The position numbers and the translations under genes were made by a program. Source: Dickeya zeae NCPPB 2538 (GTDB taxonomy: Bacteria; Pseudomonadota; Gammaproteobacteria; Enterobacterales; Enterobacteriaceae). Taken from it: DNA of 64,000 bases. Below the pieces are notes generated by a model. The model ran no database searches, was not told where the DNA came from, and saw only the letters and a program-made list of their open reading frames with translations. Positions 37,691-47,130 of this stretch are shown here, piece after piece (the stretch's first letter is position 1; the number at the start of each line of letters is the position of its first letter). The DNA lies in contig NZ_CM001977.1 of NCBI RefSeq assembly GCF_000406165.1, forward strand, positions 1,140,644 to 1,204,643, written 5' to 3'.

Positions 37691-39856
37691 TTAGAAATCG
37701 ACGCTGGCGCGCAACACCACTTCACGCGGGTCGCCAATCGCCACATATTGGCTGCTGCCGCTGGAGGGGTAGTAGGTTTTGTCGAACAGGTTTTTGATGT
37801 TCAACTGCCATTTCACCTTGTAACCGTTGAGCGGCACGCTATAGGCGATAAAGGCATCCGCCACGGTGTAGTCGTCAAGGAAGAAGCTGTTGGCGGCATC
37901 GCCGGGGCGACGGCCCACGTAGCGAGCGCCGACGCCTGCGCGCAGATCATCACCCGCGTGAAGGCCCAGATTGCCGAAATCGTTGGTCAGGAACAGTGAC
38001 GCGGTATGGCGCGCCACGTTAGACATTTCATTACCCTGATTCGTCGGGTCGGAAGTGACGCGTGCATCGGTAAAAGCGTAGGCACCAATCAGACTCAGGC
38101 TGTCGGTTAGTTTACCCGCCACATCCACTTCTACCCCTTGCGAACGCACTTTACCGGCAGTGCGGGTAACGGTTTCGCTGATGCCGTTAATGACCTGTAG
38201 TTCATCCACCATCACGTTGCGTTTTTGAATATCGAATAACGCCAGGTTGGCGGTAATACGATTGGGGAGATCCAGCTTGGCACCAATCTCATAGGAGCGC
38301 CCGACTTCCGGCTCCATCGTCGCCCCTATTGCTTTGTTGACTGCCGAGTTAGGCTTAAAGGATTCGCTATAACTGGTGTACAACGAGGCGTAAGACGTGA
38401 GGTTGTACACGACACCCGCGCGTGGCACCAGTCGGCTGTCCGACCTGTCGGTATTGGTCACGAAGGGACGTCCTTTGCCTGACATGACATCGAAGCGGTC
38501 ATAGCGCACGCCGCCTAACAGCATCCAGTGTTCATCCAGTCGTATGGCGTCCTGCATGAAAACGCCGGTGCTGTCGACGTCTTCTTTCTGGTCGCTCTCA
38601 GCTGCGATAACCGAGTTGGATGCCGGGAAAAGGCCGTATACCGGGTTATAAATATTGAAACTGCTGTTGTTTTTACCACGAATCATATTGCCGCGATGGG
38701 TACGGTCAGCTTCATGATCGAAACCGAATAACAACTGGTGGTTGATGCTGCCCCAGTCGATATCGCCATTTAACGCCAGTTGCACATTCTGTGACTGACT
38801 GTGTGCGTCCTGCGTTGCATCAGCCCGGCGTGTCAGAAATCCGGTTGTTGGATTAAGCGACATGGCACGCGCCTGATTATCGTTATAGGTATTGCGGCTA
38901 TAAGCGTAATTCAGTTTACTTTTCCAGCGCTCGTTCAGCGTATTTTCCATCTGGAACGTCAGGGTATCCTGATCGCCACGGGTGGCGTTATAGGTTTCAT
39001 CAAACCGTCGTTCGCGCGGCGTGGCAACGGGTTTGCCGGTACGGCTATCGATAACGGTCCCGCGATCAAACGGCGTCAGGTATTCCATGTGCTCATAAGC
39101 AACCAGCACGGTGGTATTTTCGCCATACCACATCAGTGAAGGGGCAACGGTTGTCTGACGATTGCGTCCGAAATTACGCCAGTAATCGGTTTCATCGTGA
39201 TCGACAATCAGACGATAAGCCAGACCAGAGGTGCTGAGCGGGCCGGTGATGTCAAACTGGCCGCCCCCGCCATTAAAGCTGCTATTCCAGCCTTCGATAT
39301 GGGTTTTCTGCACCAGTTCCGGTTTTTTGCTGATGATGTTGATCATACCGCCAGGGTCGCCCCAGCCGTACAGCATGGAGGCCGGCCCTTTGAGGACTTC
39401 TACTCGCTCGGTGGTCGGGGTGACGTTGCGAGCCTGAATCGAACGCACACCGTCACGCAGGATGGAACCGTCGCGGTTATCACCGAAACCTCGCTTCATC
39501 ACGGCATCCTGTGTTCCGCCCAGCGTGTTGGCCTGAGTGATGCCACTGACGTTGTATAACGCATCGTCAAGGTTTCTGACCGCCTGATCCTCCAGCACCT
39601 GCTGCGGCACCACATTAACGGCCTGCGGTATATCCAGCAGGCGGCTGTCGGTACGGGTGCCGATGACGGCGTTGTGCGGCTGATAGCCGGTATCCCCAGT
39701 GCTGGTAGCAGGTGTGCTGGCGTTTACCACCAGGGTATCTTCCTGCTTTTTGGTCTCTGACGGGGTAGTGCTATCGGTTGATGCGGCGGTGGCCTGAAGG
39801 CTGAGTGGCAGCAAAGCTAGCAGCGGCCAGCTTTTTTGCCAGTGGCGGTTATTCAT
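37691..39856 (-). CDS. TonB-dependent siderophore receptor
   Basis: This 721-residue outer-membrane receptor has a signal peptide (residues 1-25, cut near TAAS), a TonB box at E39-A46 (EDTLVVNA), a plug domain (LLDIPQAVNVVPQQVLEDQ to VEVLKGPASMLYGWGDPGG), and a 22-strand barrel ending in phenylalanine (RASVDF). The plug and barrel resemble hydroxamate-type receptors (FoxA/FhuE/FcuA-like), but the ligand cannot be fixed from sequence. It overlaps the preceding binding-protein gene by eight bases and shares its Fur-box promoter, so it is part of an iron-regulated two-gene operon. Confidence 0.9.
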   Translation of the reverse strand: MNNRHWQKSWPLLALLPLSLQATAASTDSTTPSETKKQEDTLVVNASTPATSTGDTGYQPHNAVIGTRTDSRLLDIPQAVNVVPQQVLEDQAVRNLDDALYNVSGITQANTLGGTQDAVMKRGFGDNRDGSILRDGVRSIQARNVTPTTERVEVLKGPASMLYGWGDPGGMINIISKKPELVQKTHIEGWNSSFNGGGGQFDITGPLSTSGLAYRLIVDHDETDYWRNFGRNRQTTVAPSLMWYGENTTVLVAYEHMEYLTPFDRGTVIDSRTGKPVATPRERRFDETYNATRGDQDTLTFQMENTLNERWKSKLNYAYSRNTYNDNQARAMSLNPTTGFLTRRADATQDAHSQSQNVQLALNGDIDWGSINHQLLFGFDHEADRTHRGNMIRGKNNSSFNIYNPVYGLFPASNSVIAAESDQKEDVDSTGVFMQDAIRLDEHWMLLGGVRYDRFDVMSGKGRPFVTNTDRSDSRLVPRAGVVYNLTSYASLYTSYSESFKPNSAVNKAIGATMEPEVGRSYEIGAKLDLPNRITANLALFDIQKRNVMVDELQVINGISETVTRTAGKVRSQGVEVDVAGKLTDSLSLIGAYAFTDARVTSDPTNQGNEMSNVARHTASLFLTNDFGNLGLHAGDDLRAGVGARYVGRRPGDAANSFFLDDYTVADAFIAYSVPLNGYKVKWQLNIKNLFDKTYYPSSGSSQYVAIGDPREVVLRASVDF

Positions 39857-40958
39857 GTGTTAACTGACTCCAATAGGTCCCTGAAAAATCAATCGGTAAA
39901 AATTGTTGATAGAGTTGTTGTAAGGTGCGCTGTGGATCGATGTCGCTAAACAGCGTCGGGTAGAGGGCTTTGGCGAACATTTCCACCATCACCACGTGAT
40001 AAGGGCTGAGATAAAAGTTGTGCCACATACTCCAGGCCCGGCCGTTGCCGACGGCGCTGAGGTGTGAGAGCAGAGGCTCTTGCAGCAGTAGCGTGCGTAA
40101 ACTGTCACTTGCCTGACGGGGCGTGACGTCCGGGCCGAGCATCAGGTCAGAAAAGCGTTTGCCGTCAGGCCCGGCCATGCCGGTGGCAATATAGACATCA
40201 GGTTGAGCGGCTAAGACCTGTTCCGGGCTCAGCTCACCGTACACCCCTTTGACTTTGCCTGCCGCGATGTTATCGCCGCCAGCAAAGGTCAACAGTTCGC
40301 CGAGATTACCGTTGACGGCAGTGGTGCAGCAGGTATCCCGGCGACCAAGATGCAAATGCAACATCACCGTCGGTTTGCGCCCCTGGTACTGCGCGAGCCG
40401 TGTTCTGATGGCATCCATATGCTGCTGGTAGAACGTGATAAAGGCATCGGCACGTGACTGCTGGTTCAGTACCTCACCCAACAGGCGCAGGCTGGGGACG
40501 GTGTTTTTCAGCAGGTCAATGCGCAGGTCGACATAGATATAAGGAATGCCCGCCTGCGTTAACGCTTGCTGGATGCTCTGTTCGTTGTCAGCTCCTTTGG
40601 CCAGCCGAGGCAGGATCACCAGGTCGGGCTTCAGTGGCAATAGCATCTCCGCGTTGACGCTGTTGAGATTGCCATTACCCAACTGTGGAATACGTGCGAT
40701 ATCAGGGAATGCCGTTATGTAGCGCCCCCAGCTTTGGGCATCGTAACGTGCCAGGTCGCCTGGCCATCCCACGATGTGCTGCGCCGGGTTCCCCGGTTCC
40801 AGCAAGGCCAGCGTATACAACATGCGACTTTCACCCAGCACGATCCGTTGTGGGTTATCCGGAATGATGACCTGACGACCGGTGATATCGGTGACGGTTT
40901 TGGCCTGCACCAGAGGGGAAAGGCTGAGTAGGGTGAAGAGGAGAAAAAGGATGCGCAT
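39849..40958 (-). CDS. Iron-siderophore ABC substrate-binding protein
   Basis: This 369-residue periplasmic binding protein has the BtuF/FecB-type helical-backbone fold (class III). The signal peptide ends near VQAK (about residue 19), with no lipobox. Family features are ITGRQVIIPDNPQRIV, LKPDLVILP, and a second lobe including TFAGGDNIAAG and AAQPDVYIATG. An unusual CC pair occurs in RRDTCCTTAVNG. A Fur-like box lies 28 bases upstream. The gene is followed by the TonB receptor, but no permease or ATPase gene is adjacent, so it must use transporter parts encoded elsewhere or act with the receptor in another way. Confidence 0.85.
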   Translation of the reverse strand: MRILFLLFTLLSLSPLVQAKTVTDITGRQVIIPDNPQRIVLGESRMLYTLALLEPGNPAQHIVGWPGDLARYDAQSWGRYITAFPDIARIPQLGNGNLNSVNAEMLLPLKPDLVILPRLAKGADNEQSIQQALTQAGIPYIYVDLRIDLLKNTVPSLRLLGEVLNQQSRADAFITFYQQHMDAIRTRLAQYQGRKPTVMLHLHLGRRDTCCTTAVNGNLGELLTFAGGDNIAAGKVKGVYGELSPEQVLAAQPDVYIATGMAGPDGKRFSDLMLGPDVTPRQASDSLRTLLLQEPLLSHLSAVGNGRAWSMWHNFYLSPYHVVMVEMFAKALYPTLFSDIDPQRTLQQLYQQFLPIDFSGTYWSQLTHE

Positions 40959-40986
40959 GTGCTTTTCTCGTAAAAATTAGGCGTGA

Positions 40987-41008
40987 AAAAATAATAAGAA
41001 TTATTTTT
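40987..41008 (-). promoter_or_regulatory. Candidate Fur box and promoter of the siderophore operon
   Basis: AAAAATAAT and ATTATTTTT form a perfect 9-bp inverted repeat with an AAGA spacer, resembling a Fur box. A promoter TTGCAA, 17 bp, TATTTT can be read across it on the - strand. Fur control fits the receptor and binding-protein genes downstream. Affinity is not testable by eye. Confidence 0.6.
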
Positions 41009-41040
41009 ATTTGCAACAAAAAGACGAAAAACGAAAGTAA

Positions 41041-41071
41041 AAAAACAAAAGCCCTGCTATTTCACAGGGCT
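41041..41071 (-). terminator. Rho-independent terminator of the amino-acid ABC pair
   Basis: On the - strand AGCCCTG pairs with CAGGGCT across an 8-base loop, followed by TTTGTTTTTTT. It lies about 60 bases past the permease stop and separates this operon from the Fur-type promoter. Confidence 0.87.
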
Positions 41072-41133
41072 ATCGTGGGTGATGCGGATAATTGTTACTG
41101 CCGTTGTGGTACGGCGAGCGCACTAACGGAGGT

Positions 41134-41979
41134 TTAAGAAGGGGCCTTATCGTCGTGATGTTCGTAACCACGTCCGAAGCGTCGTTCCAGTCGGCCCTGG
41201 AGCAATTCCAGCCCGATAGACAGCAACCAGTAAATTACGGCGGCGGTGGTAAGCATTTCCATGTAGTGGTAGGTGCTGCGCCCGTAAGACTGCGCCAGAA
41301 AGTTCAGTTCCCACAAGCCCATCAGCGATACCAGCGACGAGTCTTTGATCATTGAAATGAACTGAGAACCGGCTGGAGGAATGATGATGCGCAGCGCCTG
41401 CGGTGCTACCACATGGGTGGTAATGACCCAGCGCGACAACCCCAGGGCCATCGCCGCTTCTTTCTGACCTCGGGGAACCGAGAGGACGCCGCTGCGAATG
41501 GTTTCCGCCAGATAAGCGCCGTAGTTGAGCGATAGCGCAATAATACCGGAGGTGAAAGCGCTCATCACAATACCGACCTGGGGCAGTGCGAGGTAGATTA
41601 TCAGTACCTGCACCAGCAGCGGCGTGCCGCGAAACAGCGAAACGTAAAACGTGGCGCAACCAAATGCGATGGCGCTGGAAGAGAGCCTGCCTGCTGCGGT
41701 GATAACCGCCAGCAGGATACAGAACAGCATGGAGATGATGGTGATGACGACGCTCAGCACCGCCCCCTGGATGAAGCCATCCGGCGACAGGTGCATGCCC
41801 AGCATGGAGGGCAGTTTCTGACGGATAAGGCCGGTATCCAAATCCATAAACGAAAACAGCCACAACAGCAGGCTGAGCAACACCAGCCAGGTCAGCCCCG
41901 CACGCAAACGAAAACCGAATCCGGCGCGCTCAGGCGCCGGTGGCATGTTGGATGGGGTTTTAGCGGGGGAGCGCGACAT
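41134..41979 (-). CDS. Polar amino-acid ABC transporter permease
   Basis: This 281-residue HisM/GlnP-type inner-membrane permease carries an unusual cytoplasmic N-terminal extension of about 28 residues rich in proline (SPAKTPSNMPPAPE). Several transmembrane helices follow, and the EAA loop reads GQKEAAMALGLSRW (about residue 170), the contact with an ATPase. The segment SLFRGTPLLVQVLIIY is diagnostic of the polar amino-acid subfamily. It overlaps the binding-protein gene by one base. No ATPase gene lies next to the pair. The amino acid carried is unknown. Confidence 0.88.
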   Translation of the reverse strand: MSRSPAKTPSNMPPAPERAGFGFRLRAGLTWLVLLSLLLWLFSFMDLDTGLIRQKLPSMLGMHLSPDGFIQGAVLSVVITIISMLFCILLAVITAAGRLSSSAIAFGCATFYVSLFRGTPLLVQVLIIYLALPQVGIVMSAFTSGIIALSLNYGAYLAETIRSGVLSVPRGQKEAAMALGLSRWVITTHVVAPQALRIIIPPAGSQFISMIKDSSLVSLMGLWELNFLAQSYGRSTYHYMEMLTTAAVIYWLLSIGLELLQGRLERRFGRGYEHHDDKAPS

Positions 41980-42800
41980 TACGGGGTGACCCCGGTGATG
42001 TCTTCACCAAACCACTTCATGGAGATGGCTTTTAGGGTACCGTCGGCACGCAGCGCAGTGATGGTGTCGGCCAGTGTTTTGCTCCATTCCGGGTCGCCTT
42101 TATCAACAGCAATCCAGTTTGGTTCAGCATACAGTTCCTGCAGAATGCGCAGTTGCGGCAGTTTTTCGAGGCGAGGTTTAGCGGTGATGCGATCGGAAAT
42201 GACCGCATCCAGACGTTTACCTGGGCCTAACGCCAGATTACGGAATGCCATTTCTTCATCGGTGGGGACTGCCTGAACATGGTCAAATGGGAAGGCAATC
42301 GGCTTGCCACCGGGGATCACCAGACTTTTGTTGAGGTAATTCTCGTAGCTGGAACCCAACCCCAGCCCGACTTTTTTGTTGCTCAGGTCAGCGGCGGAGT
42401 GGATGTTTTTCTCATCTTTATGGACGATCAGCACGGCGAAGGTGCTGTAATAAGGGGTAGCGAAATCCAAAACCTTGGCACGTTCGGCGTTTGGCGTCAT
42501 CGAACAGATGCACATATCCCAGCGGCCTTGCCATTTACCACCGACGATGGTTTCCCAGCCTGGCGTTGCCAGTTCCAGCTTTGCCCCCAGTTTCTGCGCG
42601 ACAGCGTTGGCAACATCGACATCAAAACCGACCAACTGATTGTTATCATTCAGATAACTGAAGGGTGGGTAGTCATTGAACAACACGTTACGGACAACAC
42701 CGGTTTGTTTAACCCGGTCCAGTGTGCCACCGGCCTGCGCGGTGCTAAGCGCCAAACAGGTACTCAGCGTGAGAGCCATCAGAGCGAGGAGTTTTTTCAT
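41979..42800 (-). CDS. Amino-acid ABC transporter substrate-binding protein
   Basis: This 273-residue periplasmic protein of the SBP_bac_3 family has a signal peptide of about 23 residues (LALSTAQAG). The two-lobe fold shows NDYPPFSYLNDNNQLVGFDVDVA, WDMCICSMTPNAERAKVLDF and KKVGLGLGSSYENYL, and ends near LKAISMKWFGEDITG. The family binds polar amino acids or opines. The specific ligand cannot be called. It is first gene of the pair, with a candidate promoter at 42881-42908. Confidence 0.9.
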   Translation of the reverse strand: MKKLLALMALTLSTCLALSTAQAGGTLDRVKQTGVVRNVLFNDYPPFSYLNDNNQLVGFDVDVANAVAQKLGAKLELATPGWETIVGGKWQGRWDMCICSMTPNAERAKVLDFATPYYSTFAVLIVHKDEKNIHSAADLSNKKVGLGLGSSYENYLNKSLVIPGGKPIAFPFDHVQAVPTDEEMAFRNLALGPGKRLDAVISDRITAKPRLEKLPQLRILQELYAEPNWIAVDKGDPEWSKTLADTITALRADGTLKAISMKWFGEDITGVTP

Positions 42801-42880
42801 CTATTTTCCCTATAAGCGAGCATCACAACGATGAACGCGGGGCGAGTGGCCGCATTCCGTGTGGAAATCACAAAGGCGCT

Positions 42881-42908
42881 ATTTTATAGCAGCAGCGGGC
42901 GAGTGCAA
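42881..42908 (-). promoter_or_regulatory. Candidate promoter of the amino-acid ABC pair
   Basis: On the - strand, -35 TTGCAC (42908-42903), a 16-bp spacer and -10 TAAAAT (42886-42881) lie about 80 bases upstream of the binding-protein gene. Confidence 0.5.
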
Positions 42909-42994
42909 AATACGGTCTTTGTCGGGCAGTTGGAAAGCCGGGCATAAGCATCGTTGATTGGCGGTATCTTATCGTACCGATACATTAAGCTGGA

Positions 42995-43026
42995 TAAAAA
43001 AAACCTGCCACCGAAGTGGCAGGTTT
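42995..43026 (-). terminator. Rho-independent terminator of mglBAC
   Basis: On the - strand AAACCTGCCAC and GTGGCAGGTTT form an 11-bp perfect stem capped by a TTCG tetraloop and followed by a T-run of eight to nine. It lies 24 bases past the mglC stop. Confidence 0.93.
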
Positions 43027-43049
43027 GACAGCGTGAGGCACGGTTCGCG

Positions 43050-44060
43050 TTATTTTTTGCGGGCGTACTTCAGGGAGTCCAGGGCAACGGCGAAAATGAT
43101 GATGCCGCCTTTGATAATGTACTGCCAGTAAGGGCTGACGCCGATGTAAGTCAGACCGTAGTTGATGAGGGTGAAGATGATAACCCCGGTCACGACACCG
43201 GCAACCGTACCCACACCACCGGCAAACGACACGCCGCCGACCACGCACGCCGCGATGGCGTCAAGTTCGTACATAAAGCCGAGGTTGTTGGTGGCACTGC
43301 CGATACGGCCTGCTTCCAGCATACCGCCGAAGGCATAGAACACGCCGGACAGCATATACACCCAAATCAGGTTCAGCGACACGTTCACACCAGACACTTT
43401 GGCGGCTTCCGGGTTACCGCCGATAGCGAAGATGTTTTTACCAAAACGGGTTTTGTTCCACAAAATCCACACGAACAGTGACGCAATCGCTGCATAGAAC
43501 GTGATGTAGGACAGTTTGAAATCGCCGAAGCGCACAAAGCCCTGTGCAAAAGTGGAGAAACGGTCGTCAAAGCCGGCGATCGGGGAAGCGCCCACGATGT
43601 CGTAGTACAGTGAGTTGATACCGTAAACGATGATCATCGTACCCAATGTGGTGATGAACGGCGTCACTTTCAGGTAGGCGATGATAAGACCGTTGACCAG
43701 ACCAATCACTGCACCGATAGCACAAACAATCAGAATAACCAGCGGGATCGGCATGGTTTCCAGGTGTGGGAACACCTTGTTGGTATTGTCCATCGCCTGT
43801 AACAGCGTGGCAGCAACCACGGCGGCGAGGCCGACCTGACGACCAGCTGACAGGTCAGTACCCTGCGTGACGATAAGCCCAGCGACGCCAAGCGCGATAA
43901 TGACGCGCACCGAAGACTGGGTAAGAATGTTACTCAGGTTGGTGAGGCTGAGGAAGGTGGGGTCCTGGATAATAATAATCACCAGCAGTACCAGCAGTAC
44001 GGCGTAAATGCCACTGTCTTTCAGCCAGGTGAGCGCACTTTTTTTAGTTGTAGCTTTCAT
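43050..44060 (-). CDS. mglC: Galactose/methyl galactoside ABC permease MglC
   Basis: MglC is the membrane subunit of the high-affinity galactose transporter. The 336-residue protein has eight to ten transmembrane helices, with family segments LTQSSVRVIIALGVAGLIVTQGTDLSAGR (seen as VIIALGVAGLIVTQGTDLSA), GLVNGLIIAYLKVTPFITTL and CVVGGVSFAGGVGTVAG. It follows mglA by 19 bases and ends in KYARKK, as in E. coli. It is last gene of mglBAC, before a strong terminator. Confidence 0.97.
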   Translation of the reverse strand: MKATTKKSALTWLKDSGIYAVLLVLLVIIIIQDPTFLSLTNLSNILTQSSVRVIIALGVAGLIVTQGTDLSAGRQVGLAAVVAATLLQAMDNTNKVFPHLETMPIPLVILIVCAIGAVIGLVNGLIIAYLKVTPFITTLGTMIIVYGINSLYYDIVGASPIAGFDDRFSTFAQGFVRFGDFKLSYITFYAAIASLFVWILWNKTRFGKNIFAIGGNPEAAKVSGVNVSLNLIWVYMLSGVFYAFGGMLEAGRIGSATNNLGFMYELDAIAACVVGGVSFAGGVGTVAGVVTGVIIFTLINYGLTYIGVSPYWQYIIKGGIIIFAVALDSLKYARKK

Positions 44061-44079
44061 GGTAACAGCCCTTGCATCA

Positions 44080-45600
44080 TTAAAGGTGTAACGACGCTAA
44101 ACGGAGAATTTCGTTCTGCGTGGTGTTCTTGGTTTCGACAATGCCTGCGACGAGGCCATTACTCATCACCAGAATACGGTCGGTGATGCCCAGCAGCTCT
44201 GGCATTTCAGACGAAATGATGATGATTCCTTTGCCTTTTTTCGCCAGCTCTGAAATCAGCTGATAAATCTCGAATTTCGCGCCCACGTCAATGCCGCGGG
44301 TCGGTTCATCGAGCATCAGTATTTCCGGCTGAGTCAGCAGCCAGCGTCCGATGATGACCTTCTGCTGGTTACCGCCAGACAGCGAGCCGATAGCGGTGTG
44401 GTGGCCTGGGGTTTTTACCCGCATGGAATCAATCACCCACTGCACATCGCTTTTCATGCGTTTGTTGTCCAGCAGGCCGAGGCTGTTCTTGTATTTGTGA
44501 ATATTGGAAATCAGCGAGTTGAAGCCGACATCCAAATAGGCGTAGATACCGGTAGAGCGGCGCTCTTCGGTGACCAACGCGAAACCGTTATTAATCGCTT
44601 CGTTAGCGTTATGGTTGCTGATCTCTTTGCCGTGCAGCTTGATAGTGCCGCTGAGTTTTTCGCGGATACCGAACAGGGTTTCGACAATATCGGTACGTTT
44701 GGCACCGACCAGACCCGCAATCCCCAGAATCTCGCCCTGGCGCAGGTCAAACGACACATCGCGGATAGACGGTTGACGCATTGAGGTCAAACCGCGTACT
44801 TCCAGCATCACGTCGCCCGGGGTGTTGGTTTTATCCGGGAAGCGTTGATTGAGGGAACGGCCCACCATCATGGCGATGATCTGGTCCATATTCAGGCCTT
44901 CCAGCGGCTGAGTTGCGACCCACTGACCGTCACGTAGTACGGTGATTTCATCGCACAACTGGAAGATCTCTTCCATTTTGTGGGAGATATAAACAATGCC
45001 ACAACCCCGGTCTTTCAGCTTACGAATGATAGTGAACAGATGGTTCACCTCTTTTTCCGTCAGCGATGAGGTGGGCTCGTCCATGATGACGATTTTGGCA
45101 TTGTAGGAGAATGCTTTGGCGATTTCGATCATCTGCATCTGCGACACGGACAGTGTGGCTACTTTGTCGCGCGGATCGATATCGATATCCAGTTCATCGA
45201 AAATGGCTTTGGTGTCGCGATACATTTTTTCCTGATCGACGAACAACCCTTTTTTGGGATAACGGCCGAGCCACATGTTATCCATGACCGAGCGTTGCAA
45301 AACCAGGTTCAATTCCTGATGCACCATGGATACGCCGTTCTCCAGCGCTTCTTTCGCGCTTTTGAAATCGATCTCCTGCCCCTGGAATTGAATGCTGCCT
45401 GTATCTTTCTGATAAATGCCGAACAGACACTTCAGTAGAGTCGATTTTCCTGCGCCGTTTTCTCCCATCAGGGCATGGATAGAGTGAGGGCGCACCTTCA
45501 GGTTGACATTATCCAATGCCTTTACACCGGGAAACGACTTACTGATATTGGTCATCTCCAGCAGGAATTCGCGCTGAGTGGTTAGAGTATCACTGGTCAT
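44080..45600 (-). CDS. mglA: Galactose/methyl galactoside ABC ATPase MglA
   Basis: MglA energises galactose uptake. The 506-residue protein is a duplicated ABC ATPase. The first half carries Walker [10 protein letters not shown], signature [15 protein letters not shown] and Walker [12 protein letters not shown]. The second has a degenerate Walker A (GLVGAKRTD), signature LSGGNQQKV and [12 protein letters not shown]. It is almost identical to E. coli MglA except at the N-terminus. It is separated from mglB by 121 bp that include a stem-loop. Confidence 0.97.
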   Translation of the reverse strand: MTSDTLTTQREFLLEMTNISKSFPGVKALDNVNLKVRPHSIHALMGENGAGKSTLLKCLFGIYQKDTGSIQFQGQEIDFKSAKEALENGVSMVHQELNLVLQRSVMDNMWLGRYPKKGLFVDQEKMYRDTKAIFDELDIDIDPRDKVATLSVSQMQMIEIAKAFSYNAKIVIMDEPTSSLTEKEVNHLFTIIRKLKDRGCGIVYISHKMEEIFQLCDEITVLRDGQWVATQPLEGLNMDQIIAMMVGRSLNQRFPDKTNTPGDVMLEVRGLTSMRQPSIRDVSFDLRQGEILGIAGLVGAKRTDIVETLFGIREKLSGTIKLHGKEISNHNANEAINNGFALVTEERRSTGIYAYLDVGFNSLISNIHKYKNSLGLLDNKRMKSDVQWVIDSMRVKTPGHHTAIGSLSGGNQQKVIIGRWLLTQPEILMLDEPTRGIDVGAKFEIYQLISELAKKGKGIIIISSEMPELLGITDRILVMSNGLVAGIVETKNTTQNEILRLASLHL

Positions 45601-45691
45601 ATTTTACCTGGTCGAAATAATTACCTGGCTGAAACGTTGCCAGACCGAACATGACTGTCTGGCTGAAAAAACCGGTCGTTCAAACAGTGAA

Positions 45692-45713
45692 GGGCGCAGC
45701 GGTTGCCGCGCCC
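45692..45713 (-). other. Stem-loop between mglB and mglA
   Basis: GGGCGC and GCGCCC arms (with further inner GC pairing) lie eight bases past the mglB stop. With no T-run, it may protect the mglB transcript or partly terminate, giving more binding protein than ATPase and permease. Confidence 0.45.
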
Positions 45714-45721
45714 CGACAAGA

Positions 45722-46717
45722 TTACTTCGTGAATTGCGCCAGGTTGTCTTTATCAACCGGCACGTAAGGTACGCGAACCACCTTGTTTTCAATTTTGAAG
45801 TTGGTGCCTTCCGCTGCCGGTTTGCCCAACGCCAGGTTTTTCGCCAGATCGATAGTGGCTTTGGCCTGGTTATCGGCGTCATTCAGCACGGTACCAGCCA
45901 GTGCGCCGGATTTGATCAGCGACAGGGCTTCTGGCAGCGCGTCAACGCCAAATACCGGAATGCTGCTCTTGTTATGCGCTTTCAGTGCTTCGACCGCACC
46001 CATTGCCATAGCGTCGTTGTTGGCAATCAGCACTTCAATCTTGTCGGCGTTAGGACCAGACATCCAGGCGTCAACCTTGTCTTTCGCCATAGCGGTATCC
46101 CACATGGCGGTATCCATCTGCAACTGCTGGACTTTGATGCCGTCTTTGGTCAGGGTATCAATCACGTATTTGGTACGTGCTTCGGCATCCGGATGGCCCG
46201 GTTCGCCTTTCAGCAGAGCGTACTGGATAACGCCGTCTTTGTTCAGATCCCATGATGGGTTGGCTTTCCAGTGTTTGGCGATCAACTGACCCTGAATGAT
46301 CCCGGATTCTTTGGAATCGGTACCGACGTAGTAGGCTTTGTCATAGCTGGCCAGTACTTTAGCGTTCGGTTCTTTGTTGAAGAACACCACCGGTACATCG
46401 GCCGCTTTCGCTTTCTGTACCACAATGGCGGCGGCAGCCGGGTCAACCAGGTTGATAGCCAGTGCTTTAACGCCTTTGGCCAGCAGGACATCGACCTGAT
46501 CGTTTTGTTTGGATTGGTCGTTCTGCGAGTCATTCATCAGCAGTTCGACGCCACCCAGGGCTTTGGCTTCTTTTTCAATATCTTTACGCACCATCGACAT
46601 GAAGTTGTCGTCGTATTTGTAGATGGTGACGCCGATACGGGTATCCGCGGCATGGGCGGAGGCTCCGAACATCATGCTGGCAACCAGGGCGGTGAGAGTG
46701 AAAACCTTCTTATTCAT
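45722..46717 (-). CDS. mglB: Galactose/glucose-binding periplasmic protein MglB
   Basis: MglB binds D-galactose and D-glucose in the periplasm and also feeds the Trg chemoreceptor in enteric bacteria. The 331-residue protein has a signal peptide ending ASAHAA (about residue 22) and matches the family ([70 protein letters not shown]). The calcium loop is recognisable in DLNKDGVIQ. The ATG at 46717 has GGAG five bases upstream. In-frame codons further up are unlikely. The mapped promoter geometry implies a leader of about 310 nt. Confidence 0.97.
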   Translation of the reverse strand: MNKKVFTLTALVASMMFGASAHAADTRIGVTIYKYDDNFMSMVRKDIEKEAKALGGVELLMNDSQNDQSKQNDQVDVLLAKGVKALAINLVDPAAAAIVVQKAKAADVPVVFFNKEPNAKVLASYDKAYYVGTDSKESGIIQGQLIAKHWKANPSWDLNKDGVIQYALLKGEPGHPDAEARTKYVIDTLTKDGIKVQQLQMDTAMWDTAMAKDKVDAWMSGPNADKIEVLIANNDAMAMGAVEALKAHNKSSIPVFGVDALPEALSLIKSGALAGTVLNDADNQAKATIDLAKNLALGKPAAEGTNFKIENKVVRVPYVPVDKDNLAQFTK

Positions 46718-47033
46718 GATATCTCCGGGTTTATGCAGGGTAGTTCTCAGTCCGGCCGCACAACGCAAGGTAGACGTAGTACGGCAGTCAGTTAGTCGTC
46801 ATCAGTGGCGGGTAACGCCGGTCTGATGGAGTTTGCAGGCATGGCCCGCTTAAAGCCTGACTTCCCTGTTTCAGGCGGCGTTCGCCGGTTGGCGGTGCGA
46901 CCTGATAATGCATCCTGAATATAAACAGCGTCCTGAAACTGATATTGTGAACGTTTTCGCCGTGGCGGCCGCTAACAATTCAACTGACTGGGCGACCGTG
47001 TTACAAGGCGTCCGGCCTACGCAGTACGCCACC

Positions 47034-47094
47034 ATCATAGAGAGCGCAATGTTAATTAACTGTGAATTTACTCACAAATTGAAAGCGGTTACAT
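47034..47094 (-). promoter_or_regulatory. mglB promoter with CRP site and Gal operator
   Basis: A perfect CRP site TGTGA-N6-TCACA lies at 47061-47076. On the - strand a -10 TATGAT (47039-47034) places the start near 47027, so CRP is centred at -41.5 (class II). A Gal repressor operator with core GAAAGCGGTTACA (47079-47094) is centred near -59.5. This matches the layout known for galactose-regulated promoters in E. coli. Confidence 0.82.
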
Positions 47095-47111
47095 GGATGA
47101 TTTGAATGAAT

Positions 47112-47127
47112 TAGTGACCGCTTCCAC
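47112..47127 (-). promoter_or_regulatory. Second candidate Gal operator
   Basis: On the - strand GTGGAAGCGGTCACTA matches most positions of the GalR/GalS operator consensus. It lies immediately past the galS stop, 33 bp from the first operator. Confidence 0.45.
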
Positions 47128-47130
47128 ATT

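Noticed and set aside
46908..47105. 65-codon + strand open frame over the mglB promoter
   Set aside because: It has no ribosome site and overlaps the CRP and Gal operator sites. The composition is not protein-like.
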